Assembly (NCBI RefSeq): GCF_009739465.1
Contig: NZ_WHOM01000072.1
Coordinates: forward strand, 221,310 to 285,309
From: Streptomyces apocyni
GTDB taxonomy: Bacteria; Actinomycetota; Actinomycetes; Streptomycetales; Streptomycetaceae
Reading direction: 5' to 3'
DNA: 64,000 nt
The notes under the pieces are model-generated. The model did not search any database. It worked only from the letters and a program-made list of their open reading frames with translations, and was not told where the DNA came from. The position numbers were made by a program, and so were the translations under genes. This document shows positions 29,180 through 37,905 of the stretch, in pieces. How positions within the stretch are numbered: the first letter of the stretch is position 1; the number at the start of each line of letters is the position of its first letter.

Positions 29180-29857
29180 TTAAAGAGGCGCGGAGTTGCC
29201 CGCCCGGTCGAGGAGGCCCGTACGCGCGGCCAGCGCCGCCGCCTCCAGCCGGGAGCCGACGCCCAGCTTCATCAGCACCCGCTGCACATGCGTACGCGCG
29301 GTGCTCGGGGCTATCCCCATCCCGGCCGCGATCAGCCGGGTGTCCTCGCCGTCCGCGACCCGCAGCAGCACCTCGACCTCGCGCGGGGTGAGCATCTGGA
29401 GCAGCCGCTGGCCCTCGTCGTCCGGCTGAGCGGCCGGGTTGAGCAGCTCGCTGAACGCCCCCTGAAGCAGCTGCGGGGCCACCGCCGCCTCCCCCGCGCG
29501 CGCCTTCACGATGGCGCGTTCCACACCCTCGATCCGCTCGTCATGGCGTACGTATCCCGAAGCGCCGGCGGCGAACGCGGCGGCGATCCCACGCGGCGAC
29601 GGCACCGGGCCGAGCACCACGACAGCCACCTGCGGCCGCTCTCGCTTGATCCGGACCACCGGGTCGAAGATCCCCGGCTCGGAGGGCGTGGCGGTGCCCA
29701 GCAGGCACACCTCAGGCGCCCGGGCCACGACCAGTTCGGCAGCCCCGGCAGCGGGCGCCGCCGCCGCGAGTACGCGGTGACCTCGGAGTTTCAGCGCCGA
29801 GGCGAGCGCCTCGGCGAGCAAGCGGTGATCGTCGACCACCATGAGCCGCACACCCAT
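29180..29857 (-). CDS. LuxR-type regulator with degenerate receiver
   Basis: A 225-residue NarL/LuxR-type protein paralogous to the one at 24424-25254. The N-terminal receiver keeps the acidic pair (LMVVDDHRLL) but the phospho-acceptor position reads 'PEVCLLGTATPSEPG', with Gly instead of Asp, and the usual Lys is Arg (SGYVRHDE). The C-terminal helix-turn-helix is 'LTPREVEVLLRVADGEDTRLIAAGMGIAPSTARTHV'. ATG at 29857 with a GGGGGG site. It is therefore probably not controlled by classical phosphorylation. It ends just upstream of the galT promoter. Confidence 0.88.
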   Translation of the reverse strand: MGVRLMVVDDHRLLAEALASALKLRGHRVLAAAAPAAGAAELVVARAPEVCLLGTATPSEPGIFDPVVRIKRERPQVAVVVLGPVPSPRGIAAAFAAGASGYVRHDERIEGVERAIVKARAGEAAVAPQLLQGAFSELLNPAAQPDDEGQRLLQMLTPREVEVLLRVADGEDTRLIAAGMGIAPSTARTHVQRVLMKLGVGSRLEAAALAARTGLLDRAGNSAPL

Positions 29858-30046
29858 CGAGCAACCCCCCAAGTTCCCCACTACCCCCAGCGAGCTCCGG
29901 GCCCCCCGGCCCTTCCTTCCCGGGGAAGCTACACGCTTGTTCGACGTTACGCGCCCCCTATCGGCCAGAAGCCCCCCGGAATGTGGAAAACCCGGCTGAT
30001 CCGGGCCTGTTAGGGGTGCGTCGAAGTACGGGGTACTCATGACAGA

Positions 30047-30082
30047 GCCCGGTGCCGCGGCAGTGTCGCCGTGGCACCGGGC
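30047..30082 (-). terminator. Terminator of the beta-propeller operon
   Basis: A 10-bp helix (30047-30056 with 30073-30082) plus inner CGGC/GCCG pairs, 26 bases beyond the stop of the 30109-31989 gene. Confidence 0.8.
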
Positions 30083-30108
30083 CCCTTCTCACTAGACCGT
30101 CAGGCCGC

Positions 30109-31989
30109 TCAGCTCGGGCCGAAGGAGATCGCCAGGTATTCCTTGCCGTAGTTCCTGTCGCTGGCCAGCTGCTTCGAGAGGTACAGCCGGCCGTCCTGGT
30201 AGAGGAACTCGGAGTGGTCGAAGAGGAAGCCGGTCTCGACGGACCGGATCGAACGATCCGCCGGCATCTGCAGGAGCAGCGTCTCCTTCATCGTGTTCGG
30301 GTCGATCGTGACGACCTGGCCGCCCTGGTCGTAGGGCGGGAACTTGTAGGCGAGGATGTTGTCGCCGTCCATGCGCAGCGGCTGGAACTCCCACTTCTCG
30401 CCCGCGTCCACCTTGTCGCCCGTGCTCTTGCCGGTGGCCAGGTCGAAGGAGACGATCGCGTTCGACTTGCCGAACTCGCCCGCGGTGGGCAGGTAGAGCT
30501 TGTCGTCGCTGACGACCTGCCCGCGGCAGTCCGCCACATCGGTCGCCGCGCACCGGGCGCCGTACTGGTCACCGGGCGCCGTGATCTTGGAGCGGACCTT
30601 GGCTTCCTTGCCGCTGACGTCCAGCGCGAAGTAGTCGTAACCGCGGGCCTCGGTGTCCAGCTTCGCCGCGACGACCACCGGCTCGGTGGAGACGACGTGC
30701 GCGTACTCGATGCCGTCCGCCATCTTGTACGTGGACTTGACCGCGCCCGTGGTCGGGTTCAGGTACTGGATCTCCACCTTGCGGTCGTCGTAGCTGCCGC
30801 ACTTACGCACCACGACGAGCGCCTCGCCGCCACCGTAACCACCGTCGTAGCAGGTGTCGGTCACCTTGGGCTTCCAGCGGAGCTTGCCGTCGGCGATGCC
30901 CCAGGCGGCGCCGCCGCCGGTGCCACCGGCCGCCACGGTGTCCCCGGCGATGGTGACCTCGTCGAACCGCAGCGGACGGTCACTCGCCTTGGCCGTCTCG
31001 GTCCACACCTTCTTGCCGGTGTCGAGGTCGATCGTGACGACCTCGGTGCAGCCGTGGTGCTTCTTGTCCTCGGTGGGCTTGTCCGGCTGGTGGATGATCG
31101 CCGTCTTGTTGTCCTTGGTGAGCACGCGGCTCGCGGCGCAGACCGGGCCGTCCAGGTCGATCGTCCACTTCTCGGAGCCCTTGTCCGGGTCGTAGCCGAC
31201 GATCTTGCTGTCGTCACTCTTGGCGTACACCTTGTCGGTGATCCAGGAGCCGTGCACGTCCAGCGGCGAGGTTTCCTCGTCCACCTTGGGCAGCGGCAGT
31301 TGGAACTGCACCTTGGCGTTGGTGTTGCTGGGCACCTTCTCGTCGCCGACCGCGGGCTTGTCGACGTCGGTGCCTTCGCCGCCCTTGCCCTCGCCGCCCT
31401 CGCCCTCGCCGCCGCCGCTGGCGCCGGCCGAGCTCTTGGACTCGTCCTTCTTATCGTCATCACCCGTGGACGAGGCGTACCAGACGCCACCGCCGATGAT
31501 CAGGGCGACCGCGACCGCGGCGGCGATGACGATCATCATGGTGGTGTTGGGCTTCTTGCCGCCGGGGGCGCCAGGAGCGCCGGGCATGCCGGGACCGGCG
31601 CCGCCCTGCATCGGCATGGTCGGCGGCTGCTGGTAGGCGCCGTACTGCGGCTGCTGCTGGCCCGGGTAGCCGTATCCGGACTGGCCCATGGGCTGGGTGT
31701 GCGGCTGACCGGGCGCGGCCCCGGGGGGCGGGGTGCCGGGCTGGCCGGGCGGCGGCGTCTGCGGGTAGCCGTACCCGGAGCCGCTCTGGGGCGCGCCGAA
31801 GCCTCCCGACGGCGGGCCGGGCGGCGGGCTCTGTGGGGCGCCGAATCCGCCGGACGGCGGCGGGTCCTGCGGGGCCCCGAAGCCACCGGACGGCGGCGGC
31901 TGGTTCGGCGGCTCGTTCGGGGGCTCGCTCGGCGGCTGGTTCGGGGGCGGGCCCGGCGGCTGGTTGGGCGGCGGGGGCGGCTGGCTCAT
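30109..31989 (-). CDS. Membrane-anchored PQQ-type beta-propeller protein, paralogue 1
   Basis: A 626-residue protein. Residues 1-150 are a cytoplasmic Pro/Gly/Gln-rich tail with repeats such as PPPSGGFGAPQ; one membrane helix (about 154-176, 'TTMMIVIAAAVAVALIIGG') follows; then an acidic Gly/Ser/Glu linker and an extracytoplasmic propeller with blade motifs like 'DLDTGKKVWTETAK' and 'DLATGKSTGDKV'. Eight or so Cys are present. The same architecture recurs in the next gene (32058-33854) and in the sigma-factor-linked gene at 37902, so this is an expanded family. Function unknown; sensing or envelope assembly are possible. Confidence 0.88.
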   Translation of the reverse strand: MSQPPPPPNQPPGPPPNQPPSEPPNEPPNQPPPSGGFGAPQDPPPSGGFGAPQSPPPGPPSGGFGAPQSGSGYGYPQTPPPGQPGTPPPGAAPGQPHTQPMGQSGYGYPGQQQPQYGAYQQPPTMPMQGGAGPGMPGAPGAPGGKKPNTTMMIVIAAAVAVALIIGGGVWYASSTGDDDKKDESKSSAGASGGGEGEGGEGKGGEGTDVDKPAVGDEKVPSNTNAKVQFQLPLPKVDEETSPLDVHGSWITDKVYAKSDDSKIVGYDPDKGSEKWTIDLDGPVCAASRVLTKDNKTAIIHQPDKPTEDKKHHGCTEVVTIDLDTGKKVWTETAKASDRPLRFDEVTIAGDTVAAGGTGGGAAWGIADGKLRWKPKVTDTCYDGGYGGGEALVVVRKCGSYDDRKVEIQYLNPTTGAVKSTYKMADGIEYAHVVSTEPVVVAAKLDTEARGYDYFALDVSGKEAKVRSKITAPGDQYGARCAATDVADCRGQVVSDDKLYLPTAGEFGKSNAIVSFDLATGKSTGDKVDAGEKWEFQPLRMDGDNILAYKFPPYDQGGQVVTIDPNTMKETLLLQMPADRSIRSVETGFLFDHSEFLYQDGRLYLSKQLASDRNYGKEYLAISFGPS

Positions 31990-32057
31990 GGCTGTCTACC
32001 TCTGGGAACGGGTCGTGGGGGCGTGGGGTGTGGCGAAGAACGCGAAGTGAGCGCTCC

Positions 32058-33854
32058 TCACTTGCCGAAGGCCAGCATCCGGGCCGCCTCCTCGTCGCCT
32101 GACTTCTTGGCACGCAGCCGCGACGGCGTCATGTAGATCCGCTCGTCGGCGTACGTCATCTGACCGCCGATGCCCATCGAGCTCTCGGCGCTCGCCGCCC
32201 CTGCCGGGTGCTTCAGTACGGTCTCCGGCTTGCCGCCGTCCGCACCGAAACGCACGACCTGTCCGGCCTCGCGGTAGTTCGCCTCGACATAGCCGATGAG
32301 GCTCTTGCCCTCCATGGCGAGCGGCACGACCGTGCGCTTGGAGTCAGCCTTGGCCCGCCATTCTTCCTTGCCGGTGGCGAGGCTGAAGGCGACGATCTCG
32401 TTGTAGCGGCCGCCGCTGGTCGCGGACCCCTGGTCCCCGGTCGCCAGGTAGAGGAGGTCGTCACTCACGACCACGCCGGAGCAGCCGTCGACGTTGCCGC
32501 CGAACGAGAACATGCTGCCGCAGCCCGTCTGGAACTTGTCCTTGCCGCCGCCCTGGAGCTGCGAGCGCACCGTGCCGCTGTTCGTGAGCGTGGCGACCGT
32601 GAAGGTCTTCTTGTCGTCGTTCTTCAGCGAGAGGACCAGCGGGTCGGTGGAGTAGACCTTGTTGACCGCCCAGTCCTTGGGGCTCCGGTAGGTCCACTGG
32701 ACCTTGCCGGTCTTCGGGTCCAGCTCCTGGACCTGGGAGTTCTTGTCGGGGCTGGTGTTGCAGGAGGACACGCTGATCAGCTTGGCCCCGCCCGCGACCC
32801 CCTTGGGGAAGCACTTCTCCTCGCCCCGCGTGACCTCGAACAGCTTCTTGCCGTCGGACATCGCGTAGGCGACGTGGGACTGCCCGCGGGCGATGGCCAC
32901 GGTGCCGTCCGTGATCGTGATACCCGGGTCACCCATGGGGAAGTCGAAGGGACCGCCCTCGTCGAGCTCCTTCTTCCAGCCCGCCTTGCCGGTCTTGAGG
33001 TTGAGCTCCATGAGCTGGTTGCACTTCGACCGGCTCGTCAGACCGTTCTCGTACATGAGGACGACGTTGCCGTCGGCGTCAGGGGCGTTCGGGGTCGCGC
33101 ACACCGGGGCGGGCAGCGGGACGGACCACTTCTCGTCGCCGTCACTCACGCCGAAGGCGGAGACTTTCTTGTAACCGGCCTGGATGACGGTGTCGCCCTC
33201 CACCCAGATGTTCTTGAGCGCGCCGCCGTCGCCGGGGATCTTCTGGTCGTTCCTGACCATCCAGGCCTTGGCGTCGCCGGGGCTGCTCCCCGCGTTCAGG
33301 TCGCTGTTGTCACCGCGGCTGGCGGCGCCGCCGTCACCGTCACCCTTGTCCACCGACTCCGAGGGCGAAGGCGACGGCTTGGCGTCGTCGGTCTGCTCGA
33401 CGGCGGGCTTCTTCGACTCGTCCTGCTTCTTGTCGTCGTCATTGCCGGTGAGGAAGTAGACGCCGGAGCCGATGACGAGCAGCCCGGCGACGGCCGCACC
33501 GATGATGACCGCGGGCTTGCCCTTGAAGGGGCTGCCGCCACCGGGCTTCGTACCGTCGGGCCCGGGCCCGCCCGGGAACGTCGGCGGCTGGCCCTGCTGC
33601 GGGTACCCGTACTGCTGCTGACCGTAGGGACCGGTCTGCGGCGGCTGGTTGTACGGGCCCGGCTGGGGCTGTTGGCCGTACGGGCCGGGCTGGTTGTAGG
33701 GGCCCGGCTGCTGGGGATAGCCGTAGCCCGGCTGGCCGCCGGGCTGACCCGGCTCGCCGGGCGGTGGGCCCTGTGGCGGCGTAGGCGGCTGCTGCGGCGG
33801 CTGACCGGGCGGCTGCTGCGGTGGCTGGCCTGGGGGCTGTGGCGGCTGAGTCAT
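32058..33854 (-). CDS. Membrane-anchored PQQ-type beta-propeller protein, paralogue 2
   Basis: A 598-residue protein with the same plan: an N-terminal Pro/Gln/Gly/Tyr-rich tail (QPPQQPPGQPPQQ and PYNQPGPYGQQ repeats, residues 1-115), a membrane helix (about 120-140, 'AVIIGAAVAGLLVIGSGVYF'), an acidic linker and an extracytoplasmic propeller ('ELNLKTGKAGWKKELD', 'ELDPKTGKVQWTYR', 'SLATGKEEWRAKAD'). It lies 68 bp upstream of paralogue 1 in the same direction, so they probably share a transcript and arose by tandem duplication. Confidence 0.88.
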   Translation of the reverse strand: MTQPPQPPGQPPQQPPGQPPQQPPTPPQGPPPGEPGQPGGQPGYGYPQQPGPYNQPGPYGQQPQPGPYNQPPQTGPYGQQQYGYPQQGQPPTFPGGPGPDGTKPGGGSPFKGKPAVIIGAAVAGLLVIGSGVYFLTGNDDDKKQDESKKPAVEQTDDAKPSPSPSESVDKGDGDGGAASRGDNSDLNAGSSPGDAKAWMVRNDQKIPGDGGALKNIWVEGDTVIQAGYKKVSAFGVSDGDEKWSVPLPAPVCATPNAPDADGNVVLMYENGLTSRSKCNQLMELNLKTGKAGWKKELDEGGPFDFPMGDPGITITDGTVAIARGQSHVAYAMSDGKKLFEVTRGEEKCFPKGVAGGAKLISVSSCNTSPDKNSQVQELDPKTGKVQWTYRSPKDWAVNKVYSTDPLVLSLKNDDKKTFTVATLTNSGTVRSQLQGGGKDKFQTGCGSMFSFGGNVDGCSGVVVSDDLLYLATGDQGSATSGGRYNEIVAFSLATGKEEWRAKADSKRTVVPLAMEGKSLIGYVEANYREAGQVVRFGADGGKPETVLKHPAGAASAESSMGIGGQMTYADERIYMTPSRLRAKKSGDEEAARMLAFGK

Positions 33855-34116
33855 CAGCGGTGTACCTCTTCACGCGGAACCAGCGCCCGACCGGTCTCCC
33901 CCGCAATTCCGTTGGCACTAACCGACGGAAAGGAGCGAATCGGACATGGTTCCCGCAACTCTGAGTCAGTCAAGCGGGAGTTCTTTGTATCACCCACGGC
34001 CGTGGTGAATCCGGGCCGGTCACCCCCCTGTACCCAAGGGAGAACAGGCCCGTGACGCCCCCGTTATGCGCGCAGAGTCACCAACACCGCAGGTTCGGGG
34101 CTCCGCTTACGCGTAC

Positions 34117-35970
34117 TCAGCCGACCGTTTCGGCCAGCTCCAGCCAGCGCATCTCCAACTCTTCGCGTTCGGCCACCAGTTCGCGAAGTTCCGCGTCCAG
34201 CTTGGCGACCTTGCCGAAGTCGGTGGCGTTGTCAGCGATCTGCGCATGCAGCTTTGTCTCGTTCTGGGACAGCTTGTCCAGCTGTCGTTCGACTTTCTGC
34301 AGTTCCTTCTTGGCGGCTCGCGCGTCGGCGGAGGAGGGAGCCGGGGCCCGCGTCCCCGTCTCCGCCTGCGCCTGCCCCTGTCCCTGAGTCTGCTTGGCGG
34401 GAGCGGCGGCCGGTGCCGACGGCGCGGCGGCCTGAAGCATGCGGCCCCGGCGCTCCAGGTACTCGTCAATGCCTCGGGGCAGCATCCGCAGGGTGGCGTC
34501 ACCCATGAGAGCGAACACCCGGTCCGTGGTCCGCTCGACGAAGAACCGGTCGTGCGAGATCACCACCATCGACCCTGGCCAGCCATCGAGCAGATCCTCA
34601 AGCTGGGTCAGCGTCTCGATGTCCAGGTCGTTCGTCGGCTCGTCGAGGAAGAGGACGTTCGGCTCGTCCATCAGCAGCCGCAGGATCTGGAGCCGCCGCC
34701 GTTCGCCACCGGAGAGGTCACTGACCGGCGTCCACTGCTTCTCCTTCCCGAAGCCGAACTGCTCGCAGAGCTGGCCCGCGGTCATCTCCCGGCCCTTGCC
34801 GAGGTCCACCCGGTCACGTACCTGCTGCACGGCCTGGAGCACCCGCAGATTCGGGTCGAGCTCCCCGACCTCCTGCGAGAGATACGCCAGCCTGACGGTC
34901 TTACCGACGATGACCCGCCCAGCGACGGGCTGGACCTCTCCCTCGCTGCGCGCGGCGTCGGCCATGGCCCGCAGCAGCGAGGTCTTGCCCGCGCCGTTCA
35001 CGCCGACCAGGCCGATCCGGTCGCCCGGGCCGAGCTGCCAGGTCAGGTGCTTCAGCAGCACCTTCGGCCCGGCCTGTACGGTCACGTCCTCCAGGTCGAA
35101 CACGGTCTTGCCGAGCCGCGACGAGGCGAACTTCCGCAGCTCGGACGTGTCACGCGGCGGCGGCACGTCCGCGATCAGCTCGTTGGCGGCCTCGACCCGG
35201 AAGCGAGGCTTGGAGGTACGGGCGGGGGCACCGCGCCGCAGCCACGCCAGCTCCTTCCGCACCAGGTTCTGCCGCTTGGCCTCCTCCGTGGCGGCGATCC
35301 GCTCACGCTCGGCGCGCGCGAAAACGTAGTCGCTGTACCCGCCCTCGTACTCGAAGACCGAGCCGCGCTGGACGTCCCACATCCGGGTACACACCTGGTC
35401 CAGGAACCACCGGTCGTGCGTGACGCAGACCAGCGCGGAGCGGCGGGTCCGCAGGTGGGCGGCGAGCCAGGCGATGCCCTCGACGTCGAGGTGGTTGGTC
35501 GGCTCGTCGAGCACGATCAGATCCTGCTCGGCGATCAGCAGCTGGGCGAGCGCGATACGCCGCCGCTCGCCACCGGACAGCGGCCCGATGACGGTGTCGA
35601 GCCCATGCTCGAAGCCGGGCAGGGCGAGCCCCCCGAACAACCCGGTCAGCACATCCCGGATCTTGGCGCTGCCCGCCCACTCGTGGTCGGCCATGTCGCC
35701 GATGACCTCGTGCCGGATGGTGGCCTCGGGGTTCAGCGAGTCATGCTGGGTCAGCACGCCGAGATGCAGCCCGCCGCTGTGGGTGACCCGGCCGGTGTCG
35801 GCCTCCTCCAGCTTGGCGAGCATCCGGATCAGGGTGGTCTTACCGTCGCCGTTGCGGCCCACGACCCCGATCCGGTCCCCCTCGGAGACGCCGAGGGAGA
35901 CTCCGTCGAGCAGGGCACGGGTGCCGTACACCTTGCTGACTGCCTCGACATTGACCAGATTGACGGCCAT
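34117..35970 (-). CDS. ABC-F family ATPase
   Basis: A 617-residue cytoplasmic protein with two ABC domains and no membrane segment. Walker A sites are GRNGDGKTT and GVNGAGKTS, signatures LSGGERRRI and LSGGERRRL, Walker B sites 'LIVLDEPTNHLDVEG' and 'VLFLDEPTNDLDIET'. A linker of about 85 residues joins them, and a Gln-rich stretch leads to a C-terminal coiled coil, as in Uup-type members. ABC-F proteins act on ribosomes or, in some Streptomyces, protect against antibiotics; a housekeeping role is likelier here. ATG at 35970 begins MAVNLVNVE. Confidence 0.94.
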   Translation of the reverse strand: MAVNLVNVEAVSKVYGTRALLDGVSLGVSEGDRIGVVGRNGDGKTTLIRMLAKLEEADTGRVTHSGGLHLGVLTQHDSLNPEATIRHEVIGDMADHEWAGSAKIRDVLTGLFGGLALPGFEHGLDTVIGPLSGGERRRIALAQLLIAEQDLIVLDEPTNHLDVEGIAWLAAHLRTRRSALVCVTHDRWFLDQVCTRMWDVQRGSVFEYEGGYSDYVFARAERERIAATEEAKRQNLVRKELAWLRRGAPARTSKPRFRVEAANELIADVPPPRDTSELRKFASSRLGKTVFDLEDVTVQAGPKVLLKHLTWQLGPGDRIGLVGVNGAGKTSLLRAMADAARSEGEVQPVAGRVIVGKTVRLAYLSQEVGELDPNLRVLQAVQQVRDRVDLGKGREMTAGQLCEQFGFGKEKQWTPVSDLSGGERRRLQILRLLMDEPNVLFLDEPTNDLDIETLTQLEDLLDGWPGSMVVISHDRFFVERTTDRVFALMGDATLRMLPRGIDEYLERRGRMLQAAAPSAPAAAPAKQTQGQGQAQAETGTRAPAPSSADARAAKKELQKVERQLDKLSQNETKLHAQIADNATDFGKVAKLDAELRELVAEREELEMRWLELAETVG

Positions 35971-36108
35971 CAACGCTCCAGATGAGGGGACGATCGGCCT
36001 TCCAGCGTAGTCGCCGTTACCGGTCACCCCTGGAATCGGGGGTACTGAGTGAACGTTGCACCATGGGATGCGGGCGCCACCGGGGCGCAGCAGTCGAGGG
36101 AGCGCGTG

Positions 36109-37266
36109 GTGGACGTCCAAGGCAGTGTCCAGGGCACGGTGGCGCCGGGTTACGAACCCGTCAGGGACGCCTTCACGGGCAACTTCGCCAAGCGGGGTGA
36201 GCGGGGCGCGGCGGTGACGGTGTACCGGCACGGGGAGCGGGTGGTCGACCTGTGGGCAGGCACCCGCGACGTCGACGGAACGGCCCCCTGGGAACGGGAC
36301 ACCGCCCAGATAGTCCACTCCGCCACCAAGGGCGTGGCCGCCGCGATCCCCCTGCTCCTGCACCAGCGCGGCGAGCTCGACCTGGACGCGCCGGTCGGCA
36401 CGTACTGGCCCGAGTACAAGGCGTACGGCAAGGAGCACACCCTCGTACGCCACCTGCTCAGCCACCGAGCCGGGCTCCCGGCCCTGGACCACCCCCTGCC
36501 CGCACACGCACTGGACGCGGCCCCGGACGCGCTCGCCGCGCAGACCCCAGCGTGGGAACCCGGCACGGCGCACGGCTACCACGCGCACACGTACGGCTGG
36601 CTGCTCGGCGAACTGGTCCGCCGCGTGACGGGCCGCACGCTCGGCCGCTGGCTGGACGAGGAGGTGGCCCGCCCGCTGGGCCTCGACCTGTGGGTCGGAC
36701 TTCCGCCCGCCGAAGCCCACCGACCGGGCCGGACCGGCCCGGTCGAGCCACCGGCCTCCTCGTCCTCACTGCGGCTACGCCCCAAGCGCGCGGTCTCCGA
36801 CGCGTACGCGAACCCCGCCTCGCTCACCCGCCGCGCCTTCGGCTCCCTCCTCAACCCCGACGAGAACGCCCCCGCCTACCGCGCCACCGAACTCCCCGCC
36901 TCAGGCGGCATCGCCACGGCCCGCTCCCTGGCGGCCTTCTACGCAGCGCTCATCGGCCCGCTCTCGGGCCACCCCCCTCTCCTCACCCCCGCCACCATCG
37001 ACCTCGCCCGAGCCGAGGAATCCGCGGGCCCCGACCGCGTCCTCATCGTCAACACCCGCTTCGGCCTCGGCTACATGCTGCACAGCCCCGCCTCACCCCT
37101 GCTCTCGCCCAGCTCCTTCGGGCACCCTGGGCGTGGCGGCCCGCTGGCCTTCGCGGACCCGGAGTCAGGCATCGCCTTCGGCTACGTGACGAACGGCTTC
37201 CAGAAGGGCGTCACAGCGGACCCGCGGGCCCAGGCGCTGGTGCGGGCGGTGCGGGCGGCGCTGTGA
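36109..37266 (+). CDS. Serine hydrolase of the beta-lactamase/esterase family
   Basis: A 385-residue beta-lactamase-like (class C/EstB type) hydrolase. The active-site SxxK is SATK in 'IVHSATKGVAAAIPLLL' and the second motif Tyr lies in 'HAHTYGWLLGELVRRVTG'. No signal peptide is visible, so a cytoplasmic esterase or amidase is more likely than a secreted beta-lactamase. The GTG at 36109 has GAGGGAG six bases upstream; GTG 36106 or 36049 are alternatives. Confidence 0.9.
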   Translation: MDVQGSVQGTVAPGYEPVRDAFTGNFAKRGERGAAVTVYRHGERVVDLWAGTRDVDGTAPWERDTAQIVHSATKGVAAAIPLLLHQRGELDLDAPVGTYWPEYKAYGKEHTLVRHLLSHRAGLPALDHPLPAHALDAAPDALAAQTPAWEPGTAHGYHAHTYGWLLGELVRRVTGRTLGRWLDEEVARPLGLDLWVGLPPAEAHRPGRTGPVEPPASSSSLRLRPKRAVSDAYANPASLTRRAFGSLLNPDENAPAYRATELPASGGIATARSLAAFYAALIGPLSGHPPLLTPATIDLARAEESAGPDRVLIVNTRFGLGYMLHSPASPLLSPSSFGHPGRGGPLAFADPESGIAFGYVTNGFQKGVTADPRAQALVRAVRAAL

Positions 37267-37353
37267 GTTGGTGTGAACACACAATCTCGCCAACTGAGGG
37301 ATAGCAGCGGGCTCCCCATCACGTCGTGATGTTCGCCAAGAAGGGGAGGGTCG

Positions 37354-37905
37354 ATGAAGGCCTCGAGTCACGACGAGTTCCGAGAGTTCGTAGCGATGCG
37401 CTCCACCGCGCTGCTACAGCTCGCGGTGCTACTCACCGGCGGGGACCGGCATGCCGCGGAAGATCTGCTGCAGATCGCGCTGATGAAGGCCTACGGGCGC
37501 TGGACGCACATCGAGCAGCCCGAGGCGTACGTCCGCCAGGTCATCTACCGCCAGCAGGTCAACCGCTGGCGGCTGCGCAGGCACCGCGCCGAGACAACGG
37601 TGCCCGTACTGCCCGAGTCCAGCAAAGACGCCGACGCCGAGCCGGATACCGAGCTGCGGATCGCGCTGTGGGCGGCGCTCGGTCACCTGTCGAAGCGGCA
37701 GCGGGCCGTGGTCGTACTGCGCTACTTCGAGGACCTGCCGGAGGCCGAAGTAGCGGCGCTCCTGGGGTGCCCGGTCGGCACGGTGCGCAGTACGGCGCAC
37801 CGGTCGCTTACCAAGCTCCGGGGGCTCGTACCAGAGCTCGGGCCCGAAGGGTCCACTCAGCAGGTCCAGCCGCTCAGCTACACGCCGAAGGAGGCCCGGG
37901 GATGA
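37354..37905 (+). CDS. ECF sigma factor, SigE-type family
   Basis: A 183-residue extracytoplasmic-function sigma factor. Region 2 is 'HAAEDLLQIALMKAYGRW' and region 4 'RQRAVVVLRYFEDLPEAEVAALLGCPVGTVRSTAHR'. It has no extra C-terminal domain. It is translationally coupled (ATGA) to a membrane protein with a beta-propeller, which occupies the place of an anti-sigma factor. Confidence 0.95.
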   Translation: MKASSHDEFREFVAMRSTALLQLAVLLTGGDRHAAEDLLQIALMKAYGRWTHIEQPEAYVRQVIYRQQVNRWRLRRHRAETTVPVLPESSKDADAEPDTELRIALWAALGHLSKRQRAVVVLRYFEDLPEAEVAALLGCPVGTVRSTAHRSLTKLRGLVPELGPEGSTQQVQPLSYTPKEARG

